The notes under the pieces are model-generated. The model did not search any database and had not been told where the DNA came from. It saw nothing but the letters and a program-made list of their open reading frames with translations. From Frigidibacter sp. ROC022 (GTDB lineage: Bacteria; Pseudomonadota; Alphaproteobacteria; Rhodobacterales; Rhodobacteraceae): 64,000 nucleotides of DNA. A program made the translations under genes and the position numbers. Numbering within the stretch: the first letter of the stretch is position 1; each line of letters starts with the position of its first letter. The stretch is from NCBI RefSeq assembly GCF_024723735.1, contig NZ_JANQDU010000002.1, positions 1 through 64,000 of the forward strand, given 5' to 3'. Below are positions 36,529 to 45,186 of the stretch, piece after piece.

Positions 36529-37100
36529 CCCGGTTCTGGTGGGTCCGGCACGGGCCGACGCATCAGAAGGTCTTCACCGGCTGGCGCGACGTGCCCGCCG
36601 ATCTCTCCGACACCGCCGCCATCGCGCGGCTCGACGCGGCGCTGCCGGCCGGGGCGCTGCTGGTCTCTTCCGACCTGTCGCGCGCCGTGGCCACCGCCGA
36701 TGCCCTGGCCCGGGGCCGCCGGCGCCTGCCGCATCGCGCCGACCTGCGCGAGTTCCATTTCGGCGACTGGGACGGCAAGGGCTTTGCCGAGATCGCCGAG
36801 GCGCATCCAGACCTGTCGCGGCGCTACTGGGAGGTCCCGGGCGACGTGGCGCCGCCGGGCGGCGAAAGCTGGAACGCCGCCGCCGCCCGTGTCGCCAGGG
36901 CGGTGACGGCGCTGCACCGGGACCATCCGGGCCGCGACATCGTGGTCGTGGCGCATTTCGGAGTGATCCTGACCCAGCTTCAGGCGGCGCTCGGCCAGAG
37001 CCCGGCGCAGGTCATCGCCCGGACCATCGACCCGCTGTCGCTGACCCGGATCACCCTGTCGGACCCGCCGCAGGTCCACGAGATCAATCACAAACCCTGA
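36525..37100 (+). CDS. Histidine phosphatase family protein (CobC-like)
   Basis: A 191-residue phosphoglycerate-mutase-fold phosphatase. VRHGPTH holds the catalytic histidine at about residue 9, REFHFGDWDGKGFAEI is typical, and VVAHFGVILTQLQAAL contains the second catalytic histidine. The GTG start overlaps the cobU stop (GTGA), which supports the CobC role (alpha-ribazole phosphatase); sequence alone allows other phosphatases. Confidence 0.85.
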   Translation: MTRFWWVRHGPTHQKVFTGWRDVPADLSDTAAIARLDAALPAGALLVSSDLSRAVATADALARGRRRLPHRADLREFHFGDWDGKGFAEIAEAHPDLSRRYWEVPGDVAPPGGESWNAAAARVARAVTALHRDHPGRDIVVVAHFGVILTQLQAALGQSPAQVIARTIDPLSLTRITLSDPPQVHEINHKP

Positions 37101-37177
37101 TCGGGAACATCGGAAACATTCGCTTTGCGGATGCCGGCCGCCGGGCTAGGCAGGGGGGCCACGCAACGGAGGCTGCC

Positions 37178-38050
37178 ATGACCTACGCCCTTGCCATCGG
37201 ACAGCGCTCCTATTCCAGCTGGTCGCTGCGCGGCTGGCTGCTCTTCGAGAAGACCGGCCTGCCGCTGCAGTTGCAGTTCGCCGAGATCTACGGCGCCGAT
37301 TTCCTGAAGCAGCTGGCCGAATTCGCCCCGGCCCGCACGGTCCCGGCCCTGCGCCTGCCCGATGGCACCGCGGTGACCGAGTCGCTGGCGATCGCGGAAG
37401 AGCTGGCCAGCCGCCACCCCGAGGCCGGGCTCTGGCCCGAGGATCCGTCGGCCCGCGCCATGGCAAGGTCGATGGCCGCCGAGATGCATGCCGGGTTCAC
37501 CGCGCTGCGCGGCGATTGCCCTCAGAACCTGCGGGTCTCCTATGCCGGTTTCCGGCCCGCTGCGGGGGTGCTGGCCGACCTGGCGCGGCTTGAACGGCTC
37601 TGGGCGCTGGCCCGCGACCGGTTCGGAAGCGCCGGTCCCTGGCTGTTCGGCGCCTGGTCGGCGGCGGATGCCTTCTTTGCCCCGGTTGCGGGACGGATCG
37701 CCAGCTACGGCCTGCCGGTCGGACCCGAGGCGCAGGCCTATGTCGATCTGCAACTCGCCGACCCGGCCTTTCGCCGCTGGCGCGCCCTCGGCGCGGTCGA
37801 AGGGCCGGATATCCCGCGCTATCACCTGCCGCTGGCCGCCCGGCCCTGGCCCGGCCCGAAGCCGCTGCCGGCACGGGCGGTCGCGGGCACCGAGGCCGAG
37901 AACACCGCCTGCCCCTATTCCGGCAGGCCGGTGACCCATGTGCTGGAATTCCGCGGCCGCCGCTGGGGCTTCTGCAACCCGACCTGCCGCGACATGACCC
38001 TGCAGGACCCCGAGGCCTGGCCGAGCTTCATGGCGATGGCGGGCGGGTAA
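37178..38050 (+). CDS. Glutathione S-transferase family protein with C-terminal Cys motif
   Basis: A 290-residue protein. The N-terminal thioredoxin-like domain (SYSSWSLRGWLLFEKTGLPL) and the helical domain identify a GST of the maleylacetoacetate-isomerase-like group. About 60 extra C-terminal residues contain CPYSGRPVTHVLEFRGRRWG and then FCNPTCRDM, three cysteines that could bind a metal or be redox-active. ACGGAGG precedes the ATG at 37178. Substrate unknown. Confidence 0.87.
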   Translation: MTYALAIGQRSYSSWSLRGWLLFEKTGLPLQLQFAEIYGADFLKQLAEFAPARTVPALRLPDGTAVTESLAIAEELASRHPEAGLWPEDPSARAMARSMAAEMHAGFTALRGDCPQNLRVSYAGFRPAAGVLADLARLERLWALARDRFGSAGPWLFGAWSAADAFFAPVAGRIASYGLPVGPEAQAYVDLQLADPAFRRWRALGAVEGPDIPRYHLPLAARPWPGPKPLPARAVAGTEAENTACPYSGRPVTHVLEFRGRRWGFCNPTCRDMTLQDPEAWPSFMAMAGG

Positions 38051-38133
38051 GCGCGGTCATCCGAGCCGCCCCGGCCCCTTGATAGGGAGCGATAGCGGCT
38101 TGCCAAAACCATACGGAATGGCTTTCTAAATGC

Positions 38134-39054
38134 ATGGGAAAACTCATCTTGATGCACAAGACGGACTCGATCTACGAGGATGAGCCGGACACCGTCTATG
38201 ACTTTCCGAAGACATATCTGAAAGCCGTGAAGGAAGGCATCGGAGACTGGGTCATCTACTATGAACCGGTGAAGGCAGGCCCACGCGGGTATTTTGCTGT
38301 CGCGAAGATACAGGATGTGATCCCCAAGCCCGGCACCCCTGACCGCTATCTGGCATTGATCGAGCCCGGCAGCTACCTGCCCTTGGATCGTGAGGTGCCA
38401 CGGTTGCTGGATGGGCGTCCGCTTGAGCAGTCGCTGGCCGAAGCCGATGGCACCCCGAAGAAGGGCGGGGCGCTCCAGCTTGCAGTACGCCGCCTGCCCG
38501 ATCGAGACTTCGCCAAGATCGTCAAGATCGGGTTGCCGCAGGACCTGGAGCGGATCGAGAACACGCGCTACGACCCGCACAAGCCCGAGATGGACGATCC
38601 CGCCGCCACCTTCGAACGTCCCGTCATTGAACGCCTGACCCGCCTCCCCTATCGGGACGTGGTCTTTCGCCGAAAAGTCCGCGAGGCCTATGACTACCGC
38701 TGCGCCATTTCAGGCCTGCGCCTGCGCAACGGTGGCGGGCGCCCTGCAGTCCAGGCGGCCCATATTCGCCCGGTCGCACGGCAGGGAAACGACTCGGTGC
38801 GCAATGGCCTGGCCCTGTCGGGAACCCTGCACTGGATGTTTGACCGCGGTCTCCTATCCGTCGCCGACGACTGGTCAATCCTTGTGTCCCGGAACAAGGT
38901 CCCGCCCGAGGTAGTAGACCGGTTGTTTCTGCCCGATGGCAAGCTGTGCCGACCGGCCGACCCACGGAACTGGCCCAGCCTTCATAACCTGCGCTGGCAT
39001 CGCGAGAATGTCTTCGGGCAGGTCATCACGGACGAGTCCGCGCCTTGGGGATAG
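38134..39054 (+). CDS. HNH endonuclease with N-terminal EVE/SRA-like domain, probable type IV restriction enzyme
   Basis: A 306-residue protein. The C-terminal part is an HNH nuclease (HNH_2-like): YDYRCAISGLRLRNG, VQAAHIRPVARQGND with H210, N224, and LHWMFDRGLLS with H233. The first 150 residues, including VYDFPKTYLKAVKEGIGDWV and YFAVAKIQDVIPKPGTPDRY, resemble PUA-fold readers of modified bases (EVE or SRA type). That architecture is typical of modification-dependent restriction. No methyltransferase is adjacent, which fits. The gene is less GC-rich than its neighbours. ATG 38134 is used; an ATG at 38152 is possible. Confidence 0.75.
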   Translation: MGKLILMHKTDSIYEDEPDTVYDFPKTYLKAVKEGIGDWVIYYEPVKAGPRGYFAVAKIQDVIPKPGTPDRYLALIEPGSYLPLDREVPRLLDGRPLEQSLAEADGTPKKGGALQLAVRRLPDRDFAKIVKIGLPQDLERIENTRYDPHKPEMDDPAATFERPVIERLTRLPYRDVVFRRKVREAYDYRCAISGLRLRNGGGRPAVQAAHIRPVARQGNDSVRNGLALSGTLHWMFDRGLLSVADDWSILVSRNKVPPEVVDRLFLPDGKLCRPADPRNWPSLHNLRWHRENVFGQVITDESAPWG

Positions 39055-39063
39055 CCGGCGTCA

Positions 39064-39093
39064 GGGGGGCGCTGCCCCCCTCGGCCTGCGGCC
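39064..39093 (+). terminator. Double hairpin after the HNH gene
   Basis: GGGGGGC/GCCCCCC around GCT (39064-39080) is followed by GGCC/GGCC around TGC (39083-39093), beginning ten bases past the HNH stop. Repeat copy 2 with GGGATATTT follows directly. Confidence 0.6.
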
Positions 39094-39102
39094 TCACCCC
39101 CC

Positions 39103-39123
39103 GGGATATTTGCACGGTGAAGC
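39103..39123 (+). repeat. Terminator-linked repeat, copy 2
   Basis: GGGATATTTGCACGGTGAAG plus C, 18 of 21 bases identical to the other two copies. It lies after the HNH stop and its hairpins, in the same order as the other copies. Confidence 0.7.
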
Positions 39124-39144
39124 CGGCAGCCGTCGGGAGCGGCG

Positions 39145-39160
39145 TTAACAATTCCTAAAC
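39145..39160 (+). promoter_or_regulatory. CtrA-like binding box upstream of comM
   Basis: TTAA-N7-TAAAC, one base off the CtrA consensus, ends 43 bases before the comM ATG, almost the same spacing as the box before dprA. Confidence 0.5.
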
Positions 39161-39202
39161 CATCTTCCGGCTACCGAGGGGGCAATCAGCTTGGGAGATG
39201 GC

Positions 39203-40726
39203 ATGGGCGCCACGGCCTATACTGTGGCCTTTCAGGGGATCGAGGCGCGGCTGGTCGAGGTGCAATGCGCCGTCACCCCCGGGATGCCGAATTTCGCGCT
39301 GGTCGGCCTGCCCGACAAGGCGGTGAGCGAGGCGAAGGAACGGGTGCGCTCGGCGCTGTCGGCGCTGAACATCGCGCTGCCGTCGAAACGGATCACGATA
39401 AACCTCTCGCCCGCCGACCTGCCCAAGGAAGGTTCGCATTTCGACCTGCCGATCGCGCTGGCGCTGGTGGCGGCGCTGGAAATTCTGCCCGCCGACCTGG
39501 TGGCCGAGACGGTGGCACTGGGCGAGCTGTCGCTGAACGGCGCCCTGGTGCAGGTGATCGGGGCGCTGCCGGCGGCGATGGCGGCGGCGGAGGCGGAAAA
39601 GGCGCTGATCTGCCCGAAGGCCTGCGGCGCCGAGGCGGCCTGGGTCGGGGCGACTCCGGTCTATGCCGCCGGATCGCTGGGCGATGTGATCGCGCATGTT
39701 CTGGGCCGGCGCCCGATCGAACCGGCCAAGCCGGGAGAGGTCGCCGGGCCGGAGGGGCTGCGCGATATGCGCGAGGTCAAGGGCCAGGAACGCGCCAAGC
39801 GGGCGCTGGAGATCGCCGCCGCCGGCCGCCATCACATGCTGCTGGTCGGCCCGCCCGGTTCGGGCAAGTCGATGCTGGCGGCGCGGCTGCCGGGCATCCT
39901 GCCGCCGCTGTCGCCGGTCGAGGCGCTGGAAACCTCGATGATCCATTCGCTGGTCGGGCTGATCGAGGAGGGCGGGATTTCCCGGCTGCGGCCGTTCCGC
40001 GAGCCGCATCACACCGCCTCGATGGCGGCGATCGTCGGTGGCGGGCGCGGCGCAAGGCCGGGCGAGATCTCGCTGGCCCATAACGGCGTGCTGTTCATGG
40101 ACGAGTTCCCCGAGTTCTCGCGCGCGGTGCTGGAGACCCTGCGCCAGCCGATCGAGACGGGCGAGGTCGTGGTGGCCCGGGCCAATGCCCATGTCCGCTA
40201 TCCCTGCCGCTTCCTGCTGATCGCCGCCGCCAACCCCTGCAAATGCGGCCATCTCTCGGACCCGGCCCGGGCCTGCGCCCGGGTGCCGCATTGCGGAGAG
40301 GAGTACCTGGGGCGGATTTCGGGGCCGCTGATGGACCGGTTCGACCTGCGGATCGAGGTTCCTCCGGTGGGTTTTACCGATCTCGACCTGCCGGAATCGG
40401 GCGACAGTTCGGCGCGCGTCGCGGCACGGGTCTCGGCGGCGCGGGCGCTGCAGGCCGAACGCTATGGTGCCGACGCGGGCTGCCGGGTCAATGCCGATGC
40501 CGAGGGCGCGGTGCTGGAACGGGTGGCGACCCCGGATGCCGAGGGACGGGCGCTGCTGGGCCGGGTGGCCGAACGTTTCGGTCTCTCGGCCCGCGGCTAT
40601 CACCGGGTGCTTCGGGTGGCCCGCACCATCGCCGATCTCGACGGCGCCACGCCGGTCAGCCGCCGCCATGTCGCCGAAGCGGTCAGTTTCCGCCTGTCGG
40701 GAGAGCGGGAAGCTGTCGCCGGATGA
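39203..40726 (+). CDS. comM: ComM/YifB family AAA+ Mg-chelatase-like ATPase
   Basis: A 507-residue protein: an N-terminal ChlI-like domain (VGLPDKAVSEAKERVRSAL, INLSPADLPKEGSHFDLPIA), an AAA+ core with Walker A GPPGSGKSMLAARLPGILPP near residue 216, and the C-terminal domain with CKCGH and RISGPLMDRFDLRIEV. ComM is a hexameric branch-migration helicase used when transformed or GTA-delivered DNA recombines. GGGAG before ATG 39203 supports this start. Its last 44 bases overlap the convergent esterase gene. Confidence 0.95.
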   Translation: MGATAYTVAFQGIEARLVEVQCAVTPGMPNFALVGLPDKAVSEAKERVRSALSALNIALPSKRITINLSPADLPKEGSHFDLPIALALVAALEILPADLVAETVALGELSLNGALVQVIGALPAAMAAAEAEKALICPKACGAEAAWVGATPVYAAGSLGDVIAHVLGRRPIEPAKPGEVAGPEGLRDMREVKGQERAKRALEIAAAGRHHMLLVGPPGSGKSMLAARLPGILPPLSPVEALETSMIHSLVGLIEEGGISRLRPFREPHHTASMAAIVGGGRGARPGEISLAHNGVLFMDEFPEFSRAVLETLRQPIETGEVVVARANAHVRYPCRFLLIAAANPCKCGHLSDPARACARVPHCGEEYLGRISGPLMDRFDLRIEVPPVGFTDLDLPESGDSSARVAARVSAARALQAERYGADAGCRVNADAEGAVLERVATPDAEGRALLGRVAERFGLSARGYHRVLRVARTIADLDGATPVSRRHVAEAVSFRLSGEREAVAG

Positions 40727-41591
40727 AACCGGCGATATTGGTCACAGCGGCATCGGCCTCGGGCAGCCAGCCCTGATACATCGCCCAGACATGCGGCAGG
40801 TCGCCCCAGAGATCGAGTTCGGGCGCCGCGCCCTCGGCGGTCAGATGCGCCACCATGCGCAGCGTGTCGTCGCGCAGGATCTCGGTACTGGCGGTCTGGA
40901 AGAACACCGGCGGGCAATCGGGGAAACGGGCGTAGAGCGCCGAGGCCCGCGGGTCCTTCGGATCGGCGCCGTTCAGGAACAGCCGGCAGACCTCGGCGAT
41001 GCGGCCGGCGGGCAGGTAGAGGTCGCTCTCCGCGTTGTCCCGGATCGAATCGCCCGAGCAGGTGAGGTCGAGAAACGGCGCCAGCGCCACCGCGGCGCGC
41101 GGGCGCTGCCCCCGGGCCAGCAGTGTCGCCAGCAGCGACAGCATCACCCCGCCGCCGGAACTGTCGCCGCCCAGAATGATGGTTCCCGGCGCATGGCCCA
41201 TCTCCACCAGCCCGTCCCAGACCGCCAGCGCGTCGTCATGCGAGGCCGGAAACGGGGCCTCGGGCGCCAGGCGATAGTCGGGCAGCACCGCCTTGAGCCC
41301 GGTCATCGCGCCGATCCGGGTCACCATGGCCCGATGGGTGCGCGGCGAGCCCATGACATGGGCGCCGCCATGGATCCAGAGCAGGATCTCCGGCCGACGC
41401 GGCCGCGCCGAGCCCCAGGTCACCGGAATCCCGCCGATCCGGTCCTCCTGGTAGAGCGCATAGGGCGGGTCGCGGAACCTCCGGCCCTGGCGTTCGAAAT
41501 GCGCCCGCGCGACCTCCGGCTCGGACCGCGCCAGCCGGCGCTTCTCGACCCTCCGGAGCCAGGCAGAGAGAAGGCGCAGGCGCAGGGTCAT
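40683..41591 (-). CDS. Alpha/beta hydrolase, hormone-sensitive lipase family
   Basis: A 302-residue esterase. The oxyanion motif HGGAH is at residues 74-78, the nucleophile serine 144 lies in GGDSSGGG, and the C-terminal histidine is in DLPHVWAMY. Substrate unknown. It overlaps gshB upstream by ATGA and comM tail-to-tail. Confidence 0.9.
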   Translation of the reverse strand: MTLRLRLLSAWLRRVEKRRLARSEPEVARAHFERQGRRFRDPPYALYQEDRIGGIPVTWGSARPRRPEILLWIHGGAHVMGSPRTHRAMVTRIGAMTGLKAVLPDYRLAPEAPFPASHDDALAVWDGLVEMGHAPGTIILGGDSSGGGVMLSLLATLLARGQRPRAAVALAPFLDLTCSGDSIRDNAESDLYLPAGRIAEVCRLFLNGADPKDPRASALYARFPDCPPVFFQTASTEILRDDTLRMVAHLTAEGAAPELDLWGDLPHVWAMYQGWLPEADAAVTNIAGFIRRQLPALPTGGN

Positions 41592-42529
41592 TGCCGCCTG
41601 GCCTCGATCGCATCCCAGATCCGGCCGGCGATATTGGCGCCGTCGAAACGCTCGAGCTCCAGGATACCGGTCGGCGAGGTGACGTTGATCTCGGTCAGCC
41701 AGTCGCCGATCACGTCGATGCCGACGAAGATCTGGCCCTTTTCCTTCAGCACCGGGCCGATCCGGTCGCAGATCTCGCGGTCGCGCTCGGTCAGGCCGAC
41801 CGGTTCGGGACGGCCGCCGACATGCATGTTCGACCGGGTCTCGCCCTCGGCCGGAACCCGGTTGATGGCGCCGACCGCTTCGCCGTCGACCAGGATGATC
41901 CGCTTGTCGCCGCTGGCGACGGCGGGCAGGAATTTCTGCGCGATCAGCGGCTCGCGGCTCATCGAGGTGAAGAGCTCGTGCAGGGCGTTGAGATTGCGGT
42001 CGGCCGGGTCGAGCCGGAACACCCCGGCGCCGCCATTGCCGTAGAGCGGCTTCAGGATGATGTCGCCATGCGCGTGCTTGAAGGCCTTCAGCGTTTCAAG
42101 ATCGCGGGCGATGGTGGTCGGCGGGTGCAGGTCGGGAAAGCTCAGCACCAGCAGCTTTTCCGGCGAGTTGCGGACCCAGAACGGGTCGTTGACCACCAGC
42201 GTGCCGGGCATCAGATGCTCGAGAATATGGGTGGTGGTGATATAGCCCATGTCGAAGGGCGGATCCTGGCGCAGCCAGACCACATCCCAGTCGGCCAGGT
42301 CGACCTCGGTCTCGGCGCCCAGCCGGTAGTGGTCGCCCTTGACCCGGCGCACCTCCAGCGGCCAGCCCCGCGCGGTCACGCGCCCGTCCTGCCAGGCCAG
42401 CCGGTCCGGCGTGTAGTAGAACAGCGAATGGCCCCGGGCCTGCGCCTCTTCGGCGATCCGGAACGTCGAATCGGCGTCGATGTTGATCGGACCGATCGGG
42501 TCCATCTGGATGGCAATCTTCAGCGGCAT
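41588..42529 (-). CDS. gshB: Glutathione synthetase
   Basis: A 313-residue ATP-grasp enzyme that joins gamma-glutamylcysteine and glycine. [54 protein letters not shown] (ATP) and [20 protein letters not shown] are all diagnostic. The esterase gene overlaps its stop. A 7-bp hairpin lies just upstream. Confidence 0.97.
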   Translation of the reverse strand: MPLKIAIQMDPIGPINIDADSTFRIAEEAQARGHSLFYYTPDRLAWQDGRVTARGWPLEVRRVKGDHYRLGAETEVDLADWDVVWLRQDPPFDMGYITTTHILEHLMPGTLVVNDPFWVRNSPEKLLVLSFPDLHPPTTIARDLETLKAFKHAHGDIILKPLYGNGGAGVFRLDPADRNLNALHELFTSMSREPLIAQKFLPAVASGDKRIILVDGEAVGAINRVPAEGETRSNMHVGGRPEPVGLTERDREICDRIGPVLKEKGQIFVGIDVIGDWLTEINVTSPTGILELERFDGANIAGRIWDAIEARRQ

Positions 42530-42545
42530 CTAACCCTCCGGCACA

Positions 42546-42563
42546 GCCCCATCTACATGGGGC
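42546..42563 (-). other. Hairpin between yraN and gshB
   Basis: GCCCCAT and ATGGGGC pair perfectly around CTAC in the 62-base gap. With no T-run it is as likely an intercistronic mRNA structure as a terminator. Confidence 0.4.
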
Positions 42564-42591
42564 AGCAACAAGGGGAGGGCAAGAGCCGGGG

Positions 42592-42996
42592 TCAGAGCTG
42601 GCTGACGTTCTCGATGATCGAGACCCTGCCCTGCGCATCGACCAGCGCCAGATCGACCCGGCAATCGGTCAGCTGGCCCTTCGGCATTCCGGACAGGAAA
42701 TCGCTGGCCGAACTGCAGATCCGGTCCAGCTGCCGCCGCGACAGGCGTTGCGCGGCCAGCTCATGGGTCTCGGCGCGCTTCACCTCGACGAAGATCAGCC
42801 CTTCGCCGGCTTCGAGGATCAGGTCGATCTCGCCGCCCGGCCCCCGCCAGCGCCGCCGCGCCGCGGGGATGCCGCGCCGGGCATAGTCATCGACCACGAT
42901 GTCCTCGGCAGCGGCGCCATTGCGGTAATTCACCGCGCCGCGAATTTGCCGGGCGGTCTTCCGGGAGGGTTTTGCCGTGCTGCGCCGTCGCCGCAT
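42592..42996 (-). CDS. yraN: YraN family (UPF0102) endonuclease-fold protein
   Basis: A 134-residue protein with the restriction-endonuclease-like core GGEIDLILEAGEGLIFVEVK, where D, E and K sit as in PD-(D/E)XK nucleases, and a basic N-terminus. Family function is unresolved, possibly linked to DNA processing. The ATG at 42996 gives the usual length. It follows rsmI, a widely conserved pairing. Confidence 0.92.
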   Translation of the reverse strand: MRRRRSTAKPSRKTARQIRGAVNYRNGAAAEDIVVDDYARRGIPAARRRWRGPGGEIDLILEAGEGLIFVEVKRAETHELAAQRLSRRQLDRICSSASDFLSGMPKGQLTDCRVDLALVDAQGRVSIIENVSQL

Positions 42997-43030
42997 GTCG
43001 CGTCCGCCTGTTCGGGGCGGATCGCCAGGC

Positions 43031-43885
43031 CTAGGAGTCCTTCCCCAGGGCGAGCGCCGCCTGATACACCTGTCGCCGGGGCAGACCCGCGGCCCCCGCC
43101 ACCGCATCCGCCGCATCGCGGATGCTCATCGTCTTCAGCGCCGAGCGCAACGCCGCGTCCAGATCGAAACCCGACCCGTCTGCCGGCCCGCGGTCCAGAA
43201 CCAGCACGATCTCGCCCTTCAGGTCGCGACCGGCCAGCGCCTCGGCGATTTCGGCCACCGTTCCCCGGATGACCTCTTCGAATCGCTTGGTCAGCTCGCG
43301 GCAGACGGCTGCCTGCCGGTCCGGGGATGTTTGCACCAGATTGCTTAACAATCCCTGAATCCGTTTCGGGCTTTCATAGAGCACCAGCGTCGCCGGGACC
43401 GCCAGGATCTCGGCCAGCCAGCTCCGCCGTTCGGCGGCTTTCGGCGGCGGGAATCCGGCAAAGAGGAAACGGTCCGTGGGCAGGCCCGAGAGGGTCAGCG
43501 CGGTCAGCACCGCCGAGGCGCCCGGGGCGGCGGTGACCGGCAGACCCTCGGCCGCCGCGGCCCGGACCAGCTGATAGCCCGGATCGGCGATCAGCGGGGT
43601 GCCGGCTTCGGAGGCATAGGCCACCGACCTGCCCTCCCGCAGCGGCGCCAGCAGCCGCTCGCGGGCGCGGGCGTCGGAATGGTCGTGATAGGCCAGCACC
43701 CGCCGGCCGTTCAGGGCGACCCCGTGGATCTCCATCAGGTGCCGCAGGGTCCGGGTGTCCTCGGCGGCCAGCACATCGGCGCTGCCCAGCACGTCCAGTG
43801 CCCGCAGCGTGATGTCCCGTGCCGCGCCGATCGGGGTCGAGACCAGATGCAGACCGGCGGAGATCGGCTTTGCTTCGGCGCGCAT
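43031..43885 (-). CDS. rsmI: 16S rRNA (cytidine-1402-2'-O)-methyltransferase
   Basis: A 284-residue tetrapyrrole-methylase-fold enzyme. HLVSTPIGAARDITLRALDV, AAEDTRTLRHLM, ASEAGTPLIADPGYQLVR and AAPGASAVLTALTLSGLPTD are specific for RsmI. It methylates the ribosomal decoding centre with RsmH. It is divergent from the LpoA-like lipoprotein, the same neighbourhood as in Enterobacteria. Confidence 0.96.
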   Translation of the reverse strand: MRAEAKPISAGLHLVSTPIGAARDITLRALDVLGSADVLAAEDTRTLRHLMEIHGVALNGRRVLAYHDHSDARARERLLAPLREGRSVAYASEAGTPLIADPGYQLVRAAAAEGLPVTAAPGASAVLTALTLSGLPTDRFLFAGFPPPKAAERRSWLAEILAVPATLVLYESPKRIQGLLSNLVQTSPDRQAAVCRELTKRFEEVIRGTVAEIAEALAGRDLKGEIVLVLDRGPADGSGFDLDAALRSALKTMSIRDAADAVAGAAGLPRRQVYQAALALGKDS

Positions 43886-44019
43886 CGGCAGCCCCCCGAT
43901 TGCTCCGTTTACACCGGCCCGTGATGCTCATAGTTTAGGGCCGAGCGCAAGAACGACGCCAACAGAGCTGACAACCGACACATGACCCCATGCTGTCCGA
44001 CCTGTCGAAGGAGCCAGAC

Positions 44020-45186
44020 ATGACCCCGAGAACCGGCCTCGGCCTTTCCCTGCTGGCCCGTATCAGCCTCCTCCTCACCGCGTTCTGGCTGGCCGCCTGC
44101 GAACCGTTCCCGGTGGGCAGCCCGAGGATCGACGCCTCGGCGCCAGTGCCGGTGGCGCTGCTGGTGCCGCAGACCGGGTCCGGCGGCGATCAGGTCCTGG
44201 CCTCGAATCTCGAGAACGCGGCGCGGCTGGCGATCGCCGATCTCGACGGGGTGCAGATCGACCTGCGCGTCTATGACACCGGCGGCAACGCCACCCAGGC
44301 CGCCGCCGCCGCCACCAGGGCGATCGACGAGGGCGCCAAGATCATTCTCGGCCCGGTCTTCGCCGAGGCCGCCAATGCTGCCGGCCATGCCGCCGCGGCG
44401 CGCGGGGTCAACGTGCTGGCCTTCTCGAACAACCCGACCATCGCCGGCGGCAATGTCTTCGTGCTGGGCAACCTGTTCGACACCACGGCCCAGCGGCTGG
44501 TCAACTATGCCGCGCGGAAGGGCAAGCGCTCGATCCTGGTGGTGCATGGCAACAGCGGCGCCGAGATGCTGGGCCGCGACGCCATCGTCCGGGCGATCCG
44601 CAATTCCGGCGCCACCCTGGCCGGAACCAGCAGCTTCGACCTGTCGCAGCAGGCGGTGGTCAGCGCGGTTCCGGGGATCGTCGCCAAGGCGAAATCGACC
44701 GGCGCCGACGCGATCTTCATGACCTCGGGCACCGATGGCGCGCTGCCGCTGCTGGCCCAGCTGCTGCCGGAACAGGGGCTTTCGACCACCGCGACCCAGT
44801 TCATGGGCCTGCAACGCTGGGACATCCCGGCCAGCGCCAAGGCCCTGCCGGGCCTGCAGGGCGGCTGGTTCGCGCTGCCGGACCCGGGCATGACCCAGCT
44901 GTTCGACAACCGCTACTATGCCGCCTACGGCGCCGCCCCGCACCCGATCTCGGGCCTTGCCTATGACGGCATCGCCGCCATCGGGGCGCTGGTCAAGCAG
45001 GGCCAGTCGCAGGCGCTGACCGCCGCCGCCCTGACCCAGTCCCAGGGCTTTGTCGGGGTCAACGGCATCTTCCGTCTGCTGCCCAACGGCACCAACCAGC
45101 GCGGCCTTGCGGTCGCCCAGATCCAGAACTCCCAGGTGGTTGTGATTGACCCTGCCCCGAGAAGCTTTGGCGGCGCGGGCTTCTAG
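44020..45186 (+). CDS. LpoA-like penicillin-binding protein activator lipoprotein
   Basis: A 388-residue lipoprotein (lipobox LAAC, cysteine 27) with a periplasmic-binding-protein type I fold: VALLVPQTGSGGDQVLASNL, ILGPVFAEAANAAGHAAAA and YDGIAAIGALVKQGQ. The position opposite rsmI and yraN matches LpoA, which activates PBP1A in Gammaproteobacteria; alphaproteobacterial members may instead sense ligands like Leu/Ile/Val-binding proteins. AAGGAG precedes ATG 44020. Its 3' end overlaps the proposed glnD start. Confidence 0.82.
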   Translation: MTPRTGLGLSLLARISLLLTAFWLAACEPFPVGSPRIDASAPVPVALLVPQTGSGGDQVLASNLENAARLAIADLDGVQIDLRVYDTGGNATQAAAAATRAIDEGAKIILGPVFAEAANAAGHAAAARGVNVLAFSNNPTIAGGNVFVLGNLFDTTAQRLVNYAARKGKRSILVVHGNSGAEMLGRDAIVRAIRNSGATLAGTSSFDLSQQAVVSAVPGIVAKAKSTGADAIFMTSGTDGALPLLAQLLPEQGLSTTATQFMGLQRWDIPASAKALPGLQGGWFALPDPGMTQLFDNRYYAAYGAAPHPISGLAYDGIAAIGALVKQGQSQALTAAALTQSQGFVGVNGIFRLLPNGTNQRGLAVAQIQNSQVVVIDPAPRSFGGAGF

